Shown in pieces: positions 57,070-64,000 of a stretch of DNA of 64,000 nucleotides. Each line of letters begins with the position of its first letter. Position 1 is the first letter of the stretch. The stretch is taken from positions 248,001 to 312,000 of the forward strand of contig CP064999.1 of NCBI GenBank assembly GCA_016700115.1, given 5' to 3'. Origin of the DNA: Sphingobacteriales bacterium. GTDB taxonomy: Bacteria; Bacteroidota; Bacteroidia; Chitinophagales; UBA2359. Below the pieces are notes generated by a model that saw only the letters and a program-made list of their open reading frames with translations, had not been told where the DNA came from and did not search any database. The position numbers and the translations under genes are program-made.

Positions 57070-59145
57070 ATGAGCATTAACCCAATCTTCACCCATACGT
57101 CCGGCCTCAGACTTGCTGTTATTACAGGATTATTTTGGGCAGTAACCGGATGTCTGTTTCAACAGTTTGCGGTTGGTCAGATACTCAAGCGCGATACCAT
57201 CAGAGCGGATCTGCGGCATACAGAAATTTTTTTTACAAAAGACCGGTACGATTTCGGCAACCGCCAACTGCCTGATACCTCTTTGTTTGAATTTCCTTTT
57301 TACAATCCTTTGCAAAGCGCAAACAGGATGGCGCGTCAGATTGGCAATGTGGGGCAGGCCTTTCAGTCGTCCGAGTTTGAGTACGACAAAAAGATGGGAT
57401 TTCATCTTGGTTTCCGGCAATTTGAGCGGTATGCCTATTCGCGCGATTCGGTGCGTTTTTATGCCGGCAACTATCCTTATGCGCAGATAAAATATACCAT
57501 AGGCGGTCTGGAAGAACAAAGCGCGACCATCACCTTTGCACAGGCACTGGGATCCAACCTGCGCTATTTGGTGGACTACAGGATGGTCAGCAGCCCGGGA
57601 GCTTTCAAAAGGCAGCGCGCCAATCATCAAAACCTGAGCAGCTCAATTTGGTTTGAGTCGCCCAACAAAAGATACAACGCTATCGGAGTTTTTATAAATA
57701 ACGCCGCTACCGTGCAGCAAAACGGGGGGGTATTGCCTGAGCAACTGCGTTTGGGCGATACGGTCAATGTGATTTTGGACGAACTCCTTTTGCCGCGTAC
57801 CAATGTGGTCAATGTCCGGTTGGCCAATGCAGAAAACAAACAGCGTAGCCGGGAGATGTTGCTGCAACAGACATACGACCTGATTTCCAGATCCGGCACA
57901 ATTCCCCAGGATTCGGTTCAAACAGATTCTGCCGGCGGGATGAACACTTCCCTGAAAGCAGGTCATGCCTTTAGTGTCAGCAAGTTCAAAAATCTGTATC
58001 AGGACAACAGCCCGCCTCAACAAGGGTTTTACCCCGATTTTTTTATCAGTCGCACAAAAACCGCCGACTCCATCAGCAGCAGAACCTGGAAAAACGAACT
58101 GTTTGTGTCGTGGATGGCCGGAAAAAAACGCGCCAATACAACAGAAGGGGATCAATCCCATACCATGCGGGCGGGATTTACACACGAAATCATCGAAATC
58201 AACCGGTTTACAGGACAAGATACCCTGCCGATTCAGCAAATCAATATCGGACCCGTCAGTTATACCACCCAAAGGGACACCATTTTCACAGTTACCCAAG
58301 ACCAGCCAAAACTCAACAGCGGAACGCTGAATTTTGTGGTGCACAGCAGCCCGAAATCAAACCGTTTCCGCTATCATGTTGCGGCACAGTATGCCCTGTT
58401 TGGATTTAATGCAGGCGACTTGTATGCCGAAGCCAATTTGCAGTTGCTTTGGTCCGAAAAGGTAGGCGGAATCCGGGGCAAGGCAATTACCTCCCGACTA
58501 ACCCCCGATTATATTCAGGACTTTTATTTTTCCAACCACTACCGATGGAACAACGATTTTAACAAAATCAATGCCCTGCAGTTGGAAGTTGCCTATTTTA
58601 ACCCGAAACATAAATTAGAGTTGTCTTATGTGGCCCATACTTTTGCCGGTTTTATCTTCTGGAATGAGCAGGCAATCCCGCAACAACTTTCAGAAGCCAT
58701 CAATATCAGCCGTTTTTCCCTGCAAAATCAACTGCGGTGGCGAAATTTTTACCTGTACAACCGGATGGGGCTACAACTGAGCAGCACAGACAAGGTTAAA
58801 TTGCCTTTATATTGGGCACAATCCCTGTTTTACTGGCAACAACCGATGTTTAAAAATGCACTGTTGGCGCAGTTGGGTTTCCTGTTTAACATACAAACCG
58901 ACTTTTTCACCAATGCCTATATGCCTGCAACCGGTCAATTTCATCTTCAAACCACAGATGTGGTCATGGCCTATCCCCTGCTCGAGGTTTATGGTGCATT
59001 TAAAATAAAAAGGGTGCGGCTCTATGTCAAAATGGAGCATCTGCATCAGGGACTGTTTAAGGACAAAAGCTACTTCACCTCGCCCACCTATCCCGGAATT
59101 GATCGTGTGTTCCGGTTTGGTGCCTCGTGGATGTTTTACGATTAG
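57070..59145 (+). CDS. Putative outer-membrane porin (Porin_10 family)
   Basis: This 691-residue protein starts at the ATG giving MSINPIFTHTSGLRLAV; the frame is open 16 codons upstream. A signal sequence (residues 9-38) is followed by the family pattern for Bacteroidota Porin_10 proteins: FFTKDRYDFGNRQLPDTSLF, FEFPFYNPLQSAN, and QIGNVGQAFQSSEFEYDKKM followed by GFHLGFRQFERYAY. The remainder is rich in alternating amphipathic beta-strands and aromatic residues, ending in FRFGASWMFYD, a barrel-like end. It is probably an outer-membrane beta-barrel whose substrate is unknown. It needs the BAM complex for insertion. The F-type ATP synthase genes begin 354 bp downstream. Confidence 0.85.
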   Translation: MSINPIFTHTSGLRLAVITGLFWAVTGCLFQQFAVGQILKRDTIRADLRHTEIFFTKDRYDFGNRQLPDTSLFEFPFYNPLQSANRMARQIGNVGQAFQSSEFEYDKKMGFHLGFRQFERYAYSRDSVRFYAGNYPYAQIKYTIGGLEEQSATITFAQALGSNLRYLVDYRMVSSPGAFKRQRANHQNLSSSIWFESPNKRYNAIGVFINNAATVQQNGGVLPEQLRLGDTVNVILDELLLPRTNVVNVRLANAENKQRSREMLLQQTYDLISRSGTIPQDSVQTDSAGGMNTSLKAGHAFSVSKFKNLYQDNSPPQQGFYPDFFISRTKTADSISSRTWKNELFVSWMAGKKRANTTEGDQSHTMRAGFTHEIIEINRFTGQDTLPIQQINIGPVSYTTQRDTIFTVTQDQPKLNSGTLNFVVHSSPKSNRFRYHVAAQYALFGFNAGDLYAEANLQLLWSEKVGGIRGKAITSRLTPDYIQDFYFSNHYRWNNDFNKINALQLEVAYFNPKHKLELSYVAHTFAGFIFWNEQAIPQQLSEAINISRFSLQNQLRWRNFYLYNRMGLQLSSTDKVKLPLYWAQSLFYWQQPMFKNALLAQLGFLFNIQTDFFTNAYMPATGQFHLQTTDVVMAYPLLEVYGAFKIKRVRLYVKMEHLHQGLFKDKSYFTSPTYPGIDRVFRFGASWMFYD

Positions 59146-59499
59146 CCGCAAAAAAACTGCGTTGATTCAATATATATACCTCAGCATTTTGGGCTAATGC
59201 GGCAGCATAGGTTGTTTATGGGTAACCAAGGCAAGAACTATGAACAGTTACAGGGTTAAATGCCAAAAGTTTCCCCCTTTTTCCTAAGCATATCTTTTGA
59301 TTTGTGCAGGGCAGTTGCACTTAATTCGTTGGCATTTATCCGTTGTCAATTTTTAATTCTCAATCACCCGCCCCGATTTTGGCCGGCAATTTCAGGTTCT
59401 GTTTCCGAAACTTTGAAACCTTAGCTTTTTTTTCAAAAAAACAACCCTATCGAACAGTTAAATTACTATCTTTGCGGCGAAATTAAAAGATAATTAACA
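59146..59499 (+). other. Intergenic region with the F-type ATP synthase promoter
   Basis: This is about 350 bp with no supported gene between the porin and atpB. It holds the TATCTTTG element at 59467-59474. The first 200 bp show no clear terminator. Confidence 0.45.
59467..59474 (+). promoter_or_regulatory. Candidate -7 element (TATCTTTG) of the F-type ATP synthase genes
   Basis: TATCTTTG matches TAnnTTTG and lies 26 bp before the atpB GTG start. A -33 box is not obvious. Its position fits a promoter for atpB-E-F-H-A. Confidence 0.5.
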
Positions 59500-60765
59500 G
59501 TGGGAAATAATATTTTGGCCGGACGAGTGGTAAAATTTTTCATTATTGCGCTAATTATTGTCTTTAAAGGCTTGATTTTGCAAGCCCAGACGCACGACCA
59601 TAGTCATGACGGACATGACCACAGCCAACACGACCATAGCCACGAAGGGCACGACCACAGCCATGGCACGACCCCTGCCGGCACCAACGCCCCCACCCCT
59701 GCCGGACATCCCGCAACCCTTGCAGCAGACGGCCATCACGAAGGAGAGCAGAAATTGGACGTGGGTAAACTGATTATCGGCCACGTAACCGATGCCAACG
59801 AATTTCATGTTGCCGGCAAGTTTGCCATCCCCCTGCCCTGCATCGTCTATAACAAACATCAGGGTTTTGAAATTTTCATGTCTAATGTGTTCCACCACGG
59901 ACACAATTCCTATAACGGCTATGTTTTAGACCACGGTGTGCTGAAATATGTGGACGACCCGAATTTTCCCAAAACCGGATCGAATGAGATTAATGCCATC
60001 CACGATGGCAAAGTGAGTTATCGCGGGGTAGAATTTACCGCAAGCCGCGCTTCATTTTATGATTTTTCCATCACCAAAGTGGTATTTACCATGATGTTGG
60101 CCGTGGGTTTGATGCTTTGGTTGTTTATCGGCATTGCCCGTTCCTACAAAACCAATATGGTTCCCAAAGGGCTTCAGTCCTTTTTTGAGCCGATTATCAT
60201 ATTCATCAGAGATGAAGTCGCCAAACCAAACCTGGGACATAAATACGAAAAATACATGCCCTACCTGCTGACCGTATTCTTTTTTATCTGGATCAGCAAT
60301 ATGATAGGGTTAATTCCATTTTTTCCGGGCAGCGGCAATGTGATGGGCAATATTGCGGTTACAGCCACTCTGGCCTTGTTTACCTTTATTCTGACCAATA
60401 CTGCCGGAAACAAACATTACTGGGGTCATATTTTCAACCCTCCCGGAACTCCGTTTCCAATTAACCTGATTATCATACTCATCGAATTTTTGTCGGTGTT
60501 TATCAAGCCATTCGCCTTGATGATACGTTTGTTTGCCAATATTACGGCAGGGCATATCATCATTCTCAGTTTGGTGAGCATCATTTTTATATTCGCCGAA
60601 TTTGCCGGAAATGCAGCAGGATTTGGAGTGAGCATATTTGCAAGTCTGTTCATTTTGTTTATGAACGCTTTGGAGTTGTTGGTAGCCGCATTACAGGCCT
60701 ATATTTTTACGATGTTGTCGGCTGTTTTTATCGGACAAGCGATTGAAGAGCCACATCACCATTAA
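59500..60765 (+). CDS. atpB: F-type ATP synthase subunit a with His-rich N-terminal extension
   Basis: This 421-residue protein starts with a GTG; no better ATG exists upstream of the conserved part. A signal-like helix (VVKFFIIALIIVFKGLIL) is followed by a region rich in His and Asp at residues 31-57 (DHSHDGHDHSQHDHSHEGHD). The core has five or more transmembrane helices and the essential stator Arg in FALMIRLFANITAGH. Subunit a forms the proton half-channels against the c ring. The protein is much longer than the roughly 270 residues of E. coli subunit a. The His/Asp stretch could bind metal ions in the periplasm, which is inferred. It is the first gene of the cluster. Confidence 0.93.
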   Translation: MGNNILAGRVVKFFIIALIIVFKGLILQAQTHDHSHDGHDHSQHDHSHEGHDHSHGTTPAGTNAPTPAGHPATLAADGHHEGEQKLDVGKLIIGHVTDANEFHVAGKFAIPLPCIVYNKHQGFEIFMSNVFHHGHNSYNGYVLDHGVLKYVDDPNFPKTGSNEINAIHDGKVSYRGVEFTASRASFYDFSITKVVFTMMLAVGLMLWLFIGIARSYKTNMVPKGLQSFFEPIIIFIRDEVAKPNLGHKYEKYMPYLLTVFFFIWISNMIGLIPFFPGSGNVMGNIAVTATLALFTFILTNTAGNKHYWGHIFNPPGTPFPINLIIILIEFLSVFIKPFALMIRLFANITAGHIIILSLVSIIFIFAEFAGNAAGFGVSIFASLFILFMNALELLVAALQAYIFTMLSAVFIGQAIEEPHHH

Positions 60766-60800
60766 ACAGATTTTTCTATAAACCCACAAATATTTTATTT

Positions 60801-61064
60801 ATGGAACTTTTAGGACTTATTTTACTTCAAGCCGCCGGCGTTACCGGTAAAATTGCCGCTTTAGGTGGTGGTATCGGTGCAGGTTTGGCAGCCTTAGGTG
60901 CCGGTGTTGGTGTAGGCCGCATCGGTGGAAGCGCAGTTGAAGCAATTGCACGTCAGCCCGAAGCTGTTGGTGATATTCGCGCCAACATGATTTTGGCTGC
61001 AGCTTTGGTCGAAGGGGTAGCGCTCTTTGCCGTAGTTGTTTGCTTGCTAACACTTTTCTTCTAA
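60801..61064 (+). CDS. atpE: F-type ATP synthase subunit c
   Basis: This 87-residue protein has two hydrophobic helices joined by the polar loop ARQPE. The ion-carrying carboxylate is Glu71 in helix 2 (ALVEGVALFAVVV). The residue after it is Gly, not the Ser or Thr of Na+-type rings, and helix 1 lacks the Na+-coordinating Gln, so proton specificity is expected. Helix 1 is Gly-rich (GGGIGAGLAALGAGVGVG). It forms the membrane rotor ring with AtpB as stator partner. It lies 35 bp after atpB. Confidence 0.95.
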   Translation: MELLGLILLQAAGVTGKIAALGGGIGAGLAALGAGVGVGRIGGSAVEAIARQPEAVGDIRANMILAAALVEGVALFAVVVCLLTLFF

Positions 61065-61173
61065 AAAGTATTGAACCGTAAAACTGTTCCCCGAGCGGAT
61101 GGCGAGGGGGCAGTTTTTCTTGCACGTTTACCCATTAATTTGTTAACTCACTATTGTAATCATAGCAATTTCC

Positions 61174-61686
61174 ATGCTTATACTCCTTTCATCAGCTTTA
61201 ATGACTCCCGATCTCGGGCTGATCTTCTGGACAACGATTCTGTTTTTAGCATTGTGGTATTTTTTGGGCAAATTTGCCTGGAAACCCCTCATCGGCGCAC
61301 TAAAAGAGCGCGAAGGCAGCATTGAGAACTCTCTGAAACAAGCCGAAAAAACCCGTCAGGAAATGGCCGAACTCAAATCTACTCACGAGCAATTGCTCAT
61401 TGAGGCAAAAGAAGAGCGCGCCCAAATTATTAAAGAAGCCAAAGAAATTAAAGACTCCATCATTGCCGAAGCCAAAGAAAAGGCCAAAGCCGAGGCAAAA
61501 AAAGTGGTGGAAGATGCCGCTTTGGAAATTCATAACCAAAAAATGGCAGCCATTACCGAGGTTAAAAACCTGATTGGCAACTCGGCCATTGAACTGGCTA
61601 CCAAAGTGCTTCGCAGAGAATTGAACGACCCAAAGGCACAGGAAAACTTTGTTGTACAGGAATTAAATAACATCAAACTCAATTAA
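61174..61686 (+). CDS. atpF: F-type ATP synthase subunit b
   Basis: This 170-residue protein has one N-terminal membrane helix (GLIFWTTILFLALWYFLGKF). A long charged coiled coil follows (about residues 45-140; ENSLKQAEKTRQEMAELKST and EAKEKAKAEAKKVVEDA), the peripheral stalk. The first ATG is used; an alternative ATG nine codons later (MTPDLGLIFW) fits the family equally well. It sits between the c and delta genes as usual. Confidence 0.93.
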   Translation: MLILLSSALMTPDLGLIFWTTILFLALWYFLGKFAWKPLIGALKEREGSIENSLKQAEKTRQEMAELKSTHEQLLIEAKEERAQIIKEAKEIKDSIIAEAKEKAKAEAKKVVEDAALEIHNQKMAAITEVKNLIGNSAIELATKVLRRELNDPKAQENFVVQELNNIKLN

Positions 61687-61815
61687 ACCGCCGCCTTTGC
61701 GGGGCATGACTCTGCCGTTTTTTACCCAAAATGTCTGTATGATGGTAAACAACCGGAAATATGCCCGCAACACAAAAGGCCGAACCATTGATTTCAACAA
61801 ACCAACACTTCCGCT

Positions 61816-62373
61816 ATGTCTGCTACACGATTAGCATCCCGATACGCAAAATCTTTGTTAGACCTTGCTCTTGAAAACAACAAATTAGAGCAGGTTTACG
61901 ATGATGTGCTTGAGTTTGACAAAGCCCTTCATAGCCGCGACTTGCTTTTGATGCTGAAAAGCCCCATTATTAAATCGGATAAAAAGCTGGCCATCATCAA
62001 AGAAATCTTTAAAGACCATTTTGAGCCCATTACTTCGGGTTTTATCAACCTCGTTATCACCAAACACCGCGAGTTTTACCTGCCCGAAGTCATTTCCTCG
62101 TTCAAAGAACTGTACAAAGAGCTGAAACAAATCGCAACCGCCAATTTAGTAACGGCAGTTCCGGTGAATGAACAGCTTTTGGAACAGGTCAGAGAAATTG
62201 TACTCAGCCATTCGGGTAAAAAATGGGTCGAAATTACCACAAGCATAGACCCTTCCATTTTAGGAGGATTTGTGCTGACTTTTGACGACAAACAATACGA
62301 TTGCAGCATCGCCAATAAGATGTTCGATTTCAAAAAAGAATTCAAGGAAAACAAATACATCCGTCAGTTCTAA
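61816..62373 (+). CDS. atpH: F-type ATP synthase subunit delta
   Basis: This 185-residue protein begins TRLASRYAKSLLDLALENNK, the typical helical N-domain of delta/OSCP. It ends with the C-domain pattern VEITTSIDPSILGGFVLTFD and DCSIANKMFDFKKEF. It links the F1 head to the peripheral stalk b. It lies 129 bp after atpF and 94 bp before atpA. No lesion is seen. Confidence 0.94.
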   Translation: MSATRLASRYAKSLLDLALENNKLEQVYDDVLEFDKALHSRDLLLMLKSPIIKSDKKLAIIKEIFKDHFEPITSGFINLVITKHREFYLPEVISSFKELYKELKQIATANLVTAVPVNEQLLEQVREIVLSHSGKKWVEITTSIDPSILGGFVLTFDDKQYDCSIANKMFDFKKEFKENKYIRQF

Positions 62374-62467
62374 TTTCACTGAAGGTTGCATGATGCTGAA
62401 TCAGACGCAACTGTTACTTCATAATCAGTCATTGAATAAATTCTAACTATATACATACAGTAAAACT

Positions 62468-64000
62468 ATGGTAGAAGTAAGACCGGAAGAAATATCTGCG
62501 ATATTAAGGCAGCAACTCTCTAACTTCAAGTCGGAAACCGACCTCGAAGAAATTGGAACCGTATTGCAAATCGGCGATGGAATTGCCCGTATATACGGAC
62601 TGACCAAAGTAAGAGCCGGAGAGTTGATAGAATTTGAAAACGGAGTGAAAGCCGTTGTGCTTAACTTAGAAGAAGATAATGTAGGAGCCGTGTTAATGGG
62701 GCAGTCCGGAAAAATCAAAGAAGGCGACACCGTTCGCCGTACCGGGTTAATCGCTTCAATTAATGTGGGCGAAGGAATGGTTGGCCGCGTGGTAAATCCT
62801 TTGGGAGAGCCGATAGACGGGAAAGGCCCCATCACCGGAGAAAGATTCGAAATGCCCCTTGAGCGTAAAGCTCCTGGCGTTATTTTCCGCCAACCGGTAA
62901 ACGAGCCCCTTCAAACAGGTATCAAGGCGATTGACTCGATGATTCCCATTGGACGCGGACAGCGCGAGTTGATCATCGGCGACCGTCAAACCGGAAAAAC
63001 AGCCATTGCCATTGACACCATCATCAATCAAAAAGAATTTTTCGAACGCGGTGAAACCGTTTACTGTATCTATGTGGCCATCGGTCAGAAAGCATCCACC
63101 GTTGCCAATATAGCCCGTACCCTCGAAGAAAACGGAGCTATGGATTATACGGTCATTGTCAATGCTTCGGCTTCCGACCCCGCCCCCTTGCAGTTTTACG
63201 CACCGTTTGCCGGTTGTGCCATCGGTGAGTTTTTCCGCGACACCGGCCGTCCGGCACTGATTATCTATGATGACCTTTCCAAACAAGCCGTAGCCTACCG
63301 CGAGGTGTCTTTGTTGTTGCGCCGTCCTCCCGGACGCGAAGCCTATCCGGGCGATGTTTTTTACCTGCACTCCCGTTTGCTGGAGCGCGCCGCCAAAATC
63401 ATCAACAACGACGGCATTGCAGCAAGTATGAACGACCTTCCCGATACCATCAAACATTTGGTCAAAGGGGGCGGCTCTCTGACGGCATTGCCTATTATCG
63501 AAACCCAGGCCGGAGACGTATCTGCTTATATTCCGACTAACGTAATTTCAATCACAGACGGTCAAATATTCCTCGACCTCGGATTGTTTAACTCCGGTGT
63601 AAGACCCGCCATTGACGTAGGGATTTCTGTTTCCCGCGTAGGTGGAAACGCACAGATTAAACCCATGAAATCGGTAGCAGGAACCCTGAAACTCGATTTG
63701 GCGCAATACCGCGAGTTAGAAGCATTTTCAAAGTTTGGTTCTGACCTCGATGCCGCCACCAAAGCTGTGTTGGACAAAGGTGCCCGCAACGTGGAAGTAT
63801 TGAAACAAAACCAATATACGCCTTACTCGGTAGAAAAACAAGTGGCCATTATCTATATCGGTACCAAAAACCTGCTCCGCAATGTGCCGGTCAATAAGGT
63901 AAAAGAGTTTGAAATGACTTTCCTTGCCAGTTTGGAAAAACGGTTCCCCGATGTGTTGGCAAAACTTCGCGAAAAGAAAGGCAGCATCAACGACGACATG
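62468..64000 (+). CDS. atpA: F-type ATP synthase subunit alpha (3' end beyond window)
   Basis: The frame is open from the ATG at 62468 to the right edge, 511 codons without a stop, close to the full length of about 525. It contains the alpha-subunit motifs GTVLQIGDGIARIYGL near residue 30, the Walker A motif GDRQTGKTAIAIDTI, IIYDDLSKQAVAYREVSLLL, RRPPGREAYPGDVFYLHSRL and GSLTALPIIETQAGDVSAYI. Alpha subunits bind nucleotide but are not catalytic; beta would be encoded elsewhere or further right. An insertion before the GGGSLTALP segment (NDLPDTIKHLVKG) is as seen in other Bacteroidota. Confidence 0.97.
   Translation, partial: MVEVRPEEISAILRQQLSNFKSETDLEEIGTVLQIGDGIARIYGLTKVRAGELIEFENGVKAVVLNLEEDNVGAVLMGQSGKIKEGDTVRRTGLIASINVGEGMVGRVVNPLGEPIDGKGPITGERFEMPLERKAPGVIFRQPVNEPLQTGIKAIDSMIPIGRGQRELIIGDRQTGKTAIAIDTIINQKEFFERGETVYCIYVAIGQKASTVANIARTLEENGAMDYTVIVNASASDPAPLQFYAPFAGCAIGEFFRDTGRPALIIYDDLSKQAVAYREVSLLLRRPPGREAYPGDVFYLHSRLLERAAKIINNDGIAASMNDLPDTIKHLVKGGGSLTALPIIETQAGDVSAYIPTNVISITDGQIFLDLGLFNSGVRPAIDVGISVSRVGGNAQIKPMKSVAGTLKLDLAQYRELEAFSKFGSDLDAATKAVLDKGARNVEVLKQNQYTPYSVEKQVAIIYIGTKNLLRNVPVNKVKEFEMTFLASLEKRFPDVLAKLREKKGSINDDM

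Noticed and set aside
57643..58344. A 233-codon minus-strand frame
   Set aside because: It is antisense to the porin gene, with Cys/Gly/His-rich shadow composition.
62756..63457. A 233-codon minus-strand frame
   Set aside because: It is antisense to atpA, which is unambiguous and runs off the right edge.

Overview
The window comes from a Bacteroidota genome, probably an environmental Saprospiria/Chitinophagales-type lineage; the rank below phylum is inferred. The pointers are type IX secretion (T9SS) C-terminal sorting domains on large secreted repeat proteins, a bamD-rpoZ-coaBC-DUF4835 gene block, a Bacteroidota-type omega subunit, TAnnTTTG promoter -7 elements, Porin_10 and DUF4332 families, and start codons without clear Shine-Dalgarno sequences.

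Layout. 0-5.5 kb: an edge-truncated secreted protein, a small lipoprotein and a secreted reprolysin-like metallopeptidase with a dockerin-like end. 5.6-7.2 kb: an IS4/IS1634-type insertion sequence with recognisable terminal inverted repeats and a frameshifted transposase. 7.3-13.1 kb: truA, nadK, a DUF4332 protein and two adjacent envelope proteins (TlpA-like and CapA-like) that both carry SPOR-like modules. 13.3-20.7 kb: a seven-gene V/A-type ATPase operon (E, DUF2764, A, B, D, I, K) on the minus strand. 21.3-30.4 kb: a T9SS beta-propeller protein, a 21-bp tandem array, a CHAT-TPR protease, a prohibitin and a propeller-type sensor kinase. 30.6-36.6 kb: an ECF sigma factor, meaB, bamD, rpoZ, coaBC and a DUF4835 gene. 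36.6-37.3 kb: transposase relics. 37.3-51.5 kb: one giant minus-strand T9SS adhesin gene of about 4,750 codons, cut into two open frames by a 2-base insertion. 51.9-57 kb: an accessory zone with a fibronectin III protein, a tandemly duplicated A-B-A-C non-coding repeat, a HicA/HicB-like toxin-antitoxin candidate and a second, inverted 21-bp array. 57-64 kb: a Porin_10 protein and the F-type ATP synthase genes atpB-E-F-H-A, running off the right edge.

How the genes fit together. The cell carries two rotary ATPases. The V-type K subunit keeps the sodium-coordinating residues known from Enterococcus hirae NtpK (with T replaced by S), whereas the F-type c subunit lacks the sodium signature. This suggests a Na+-linked V-ATPase next to an H+-linked F-ATP synthase. 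Much of the rest serves the envelope: BamD for outer-membrane assembly, the porin, and several secreted repeat proteins. The most unusual elements are the paired inverted 21-bp hairpin arrays, the V-type operon without F or G genes, the giant modular adhesin with recent internal duplications, and the HicA/B-like pair with a long N-terminal extension on the antitoxin-like partner.

No rRNA, tRNA or CRISPR array was recognised by eye. All functional assignments rest on motif reading; no database search was run.
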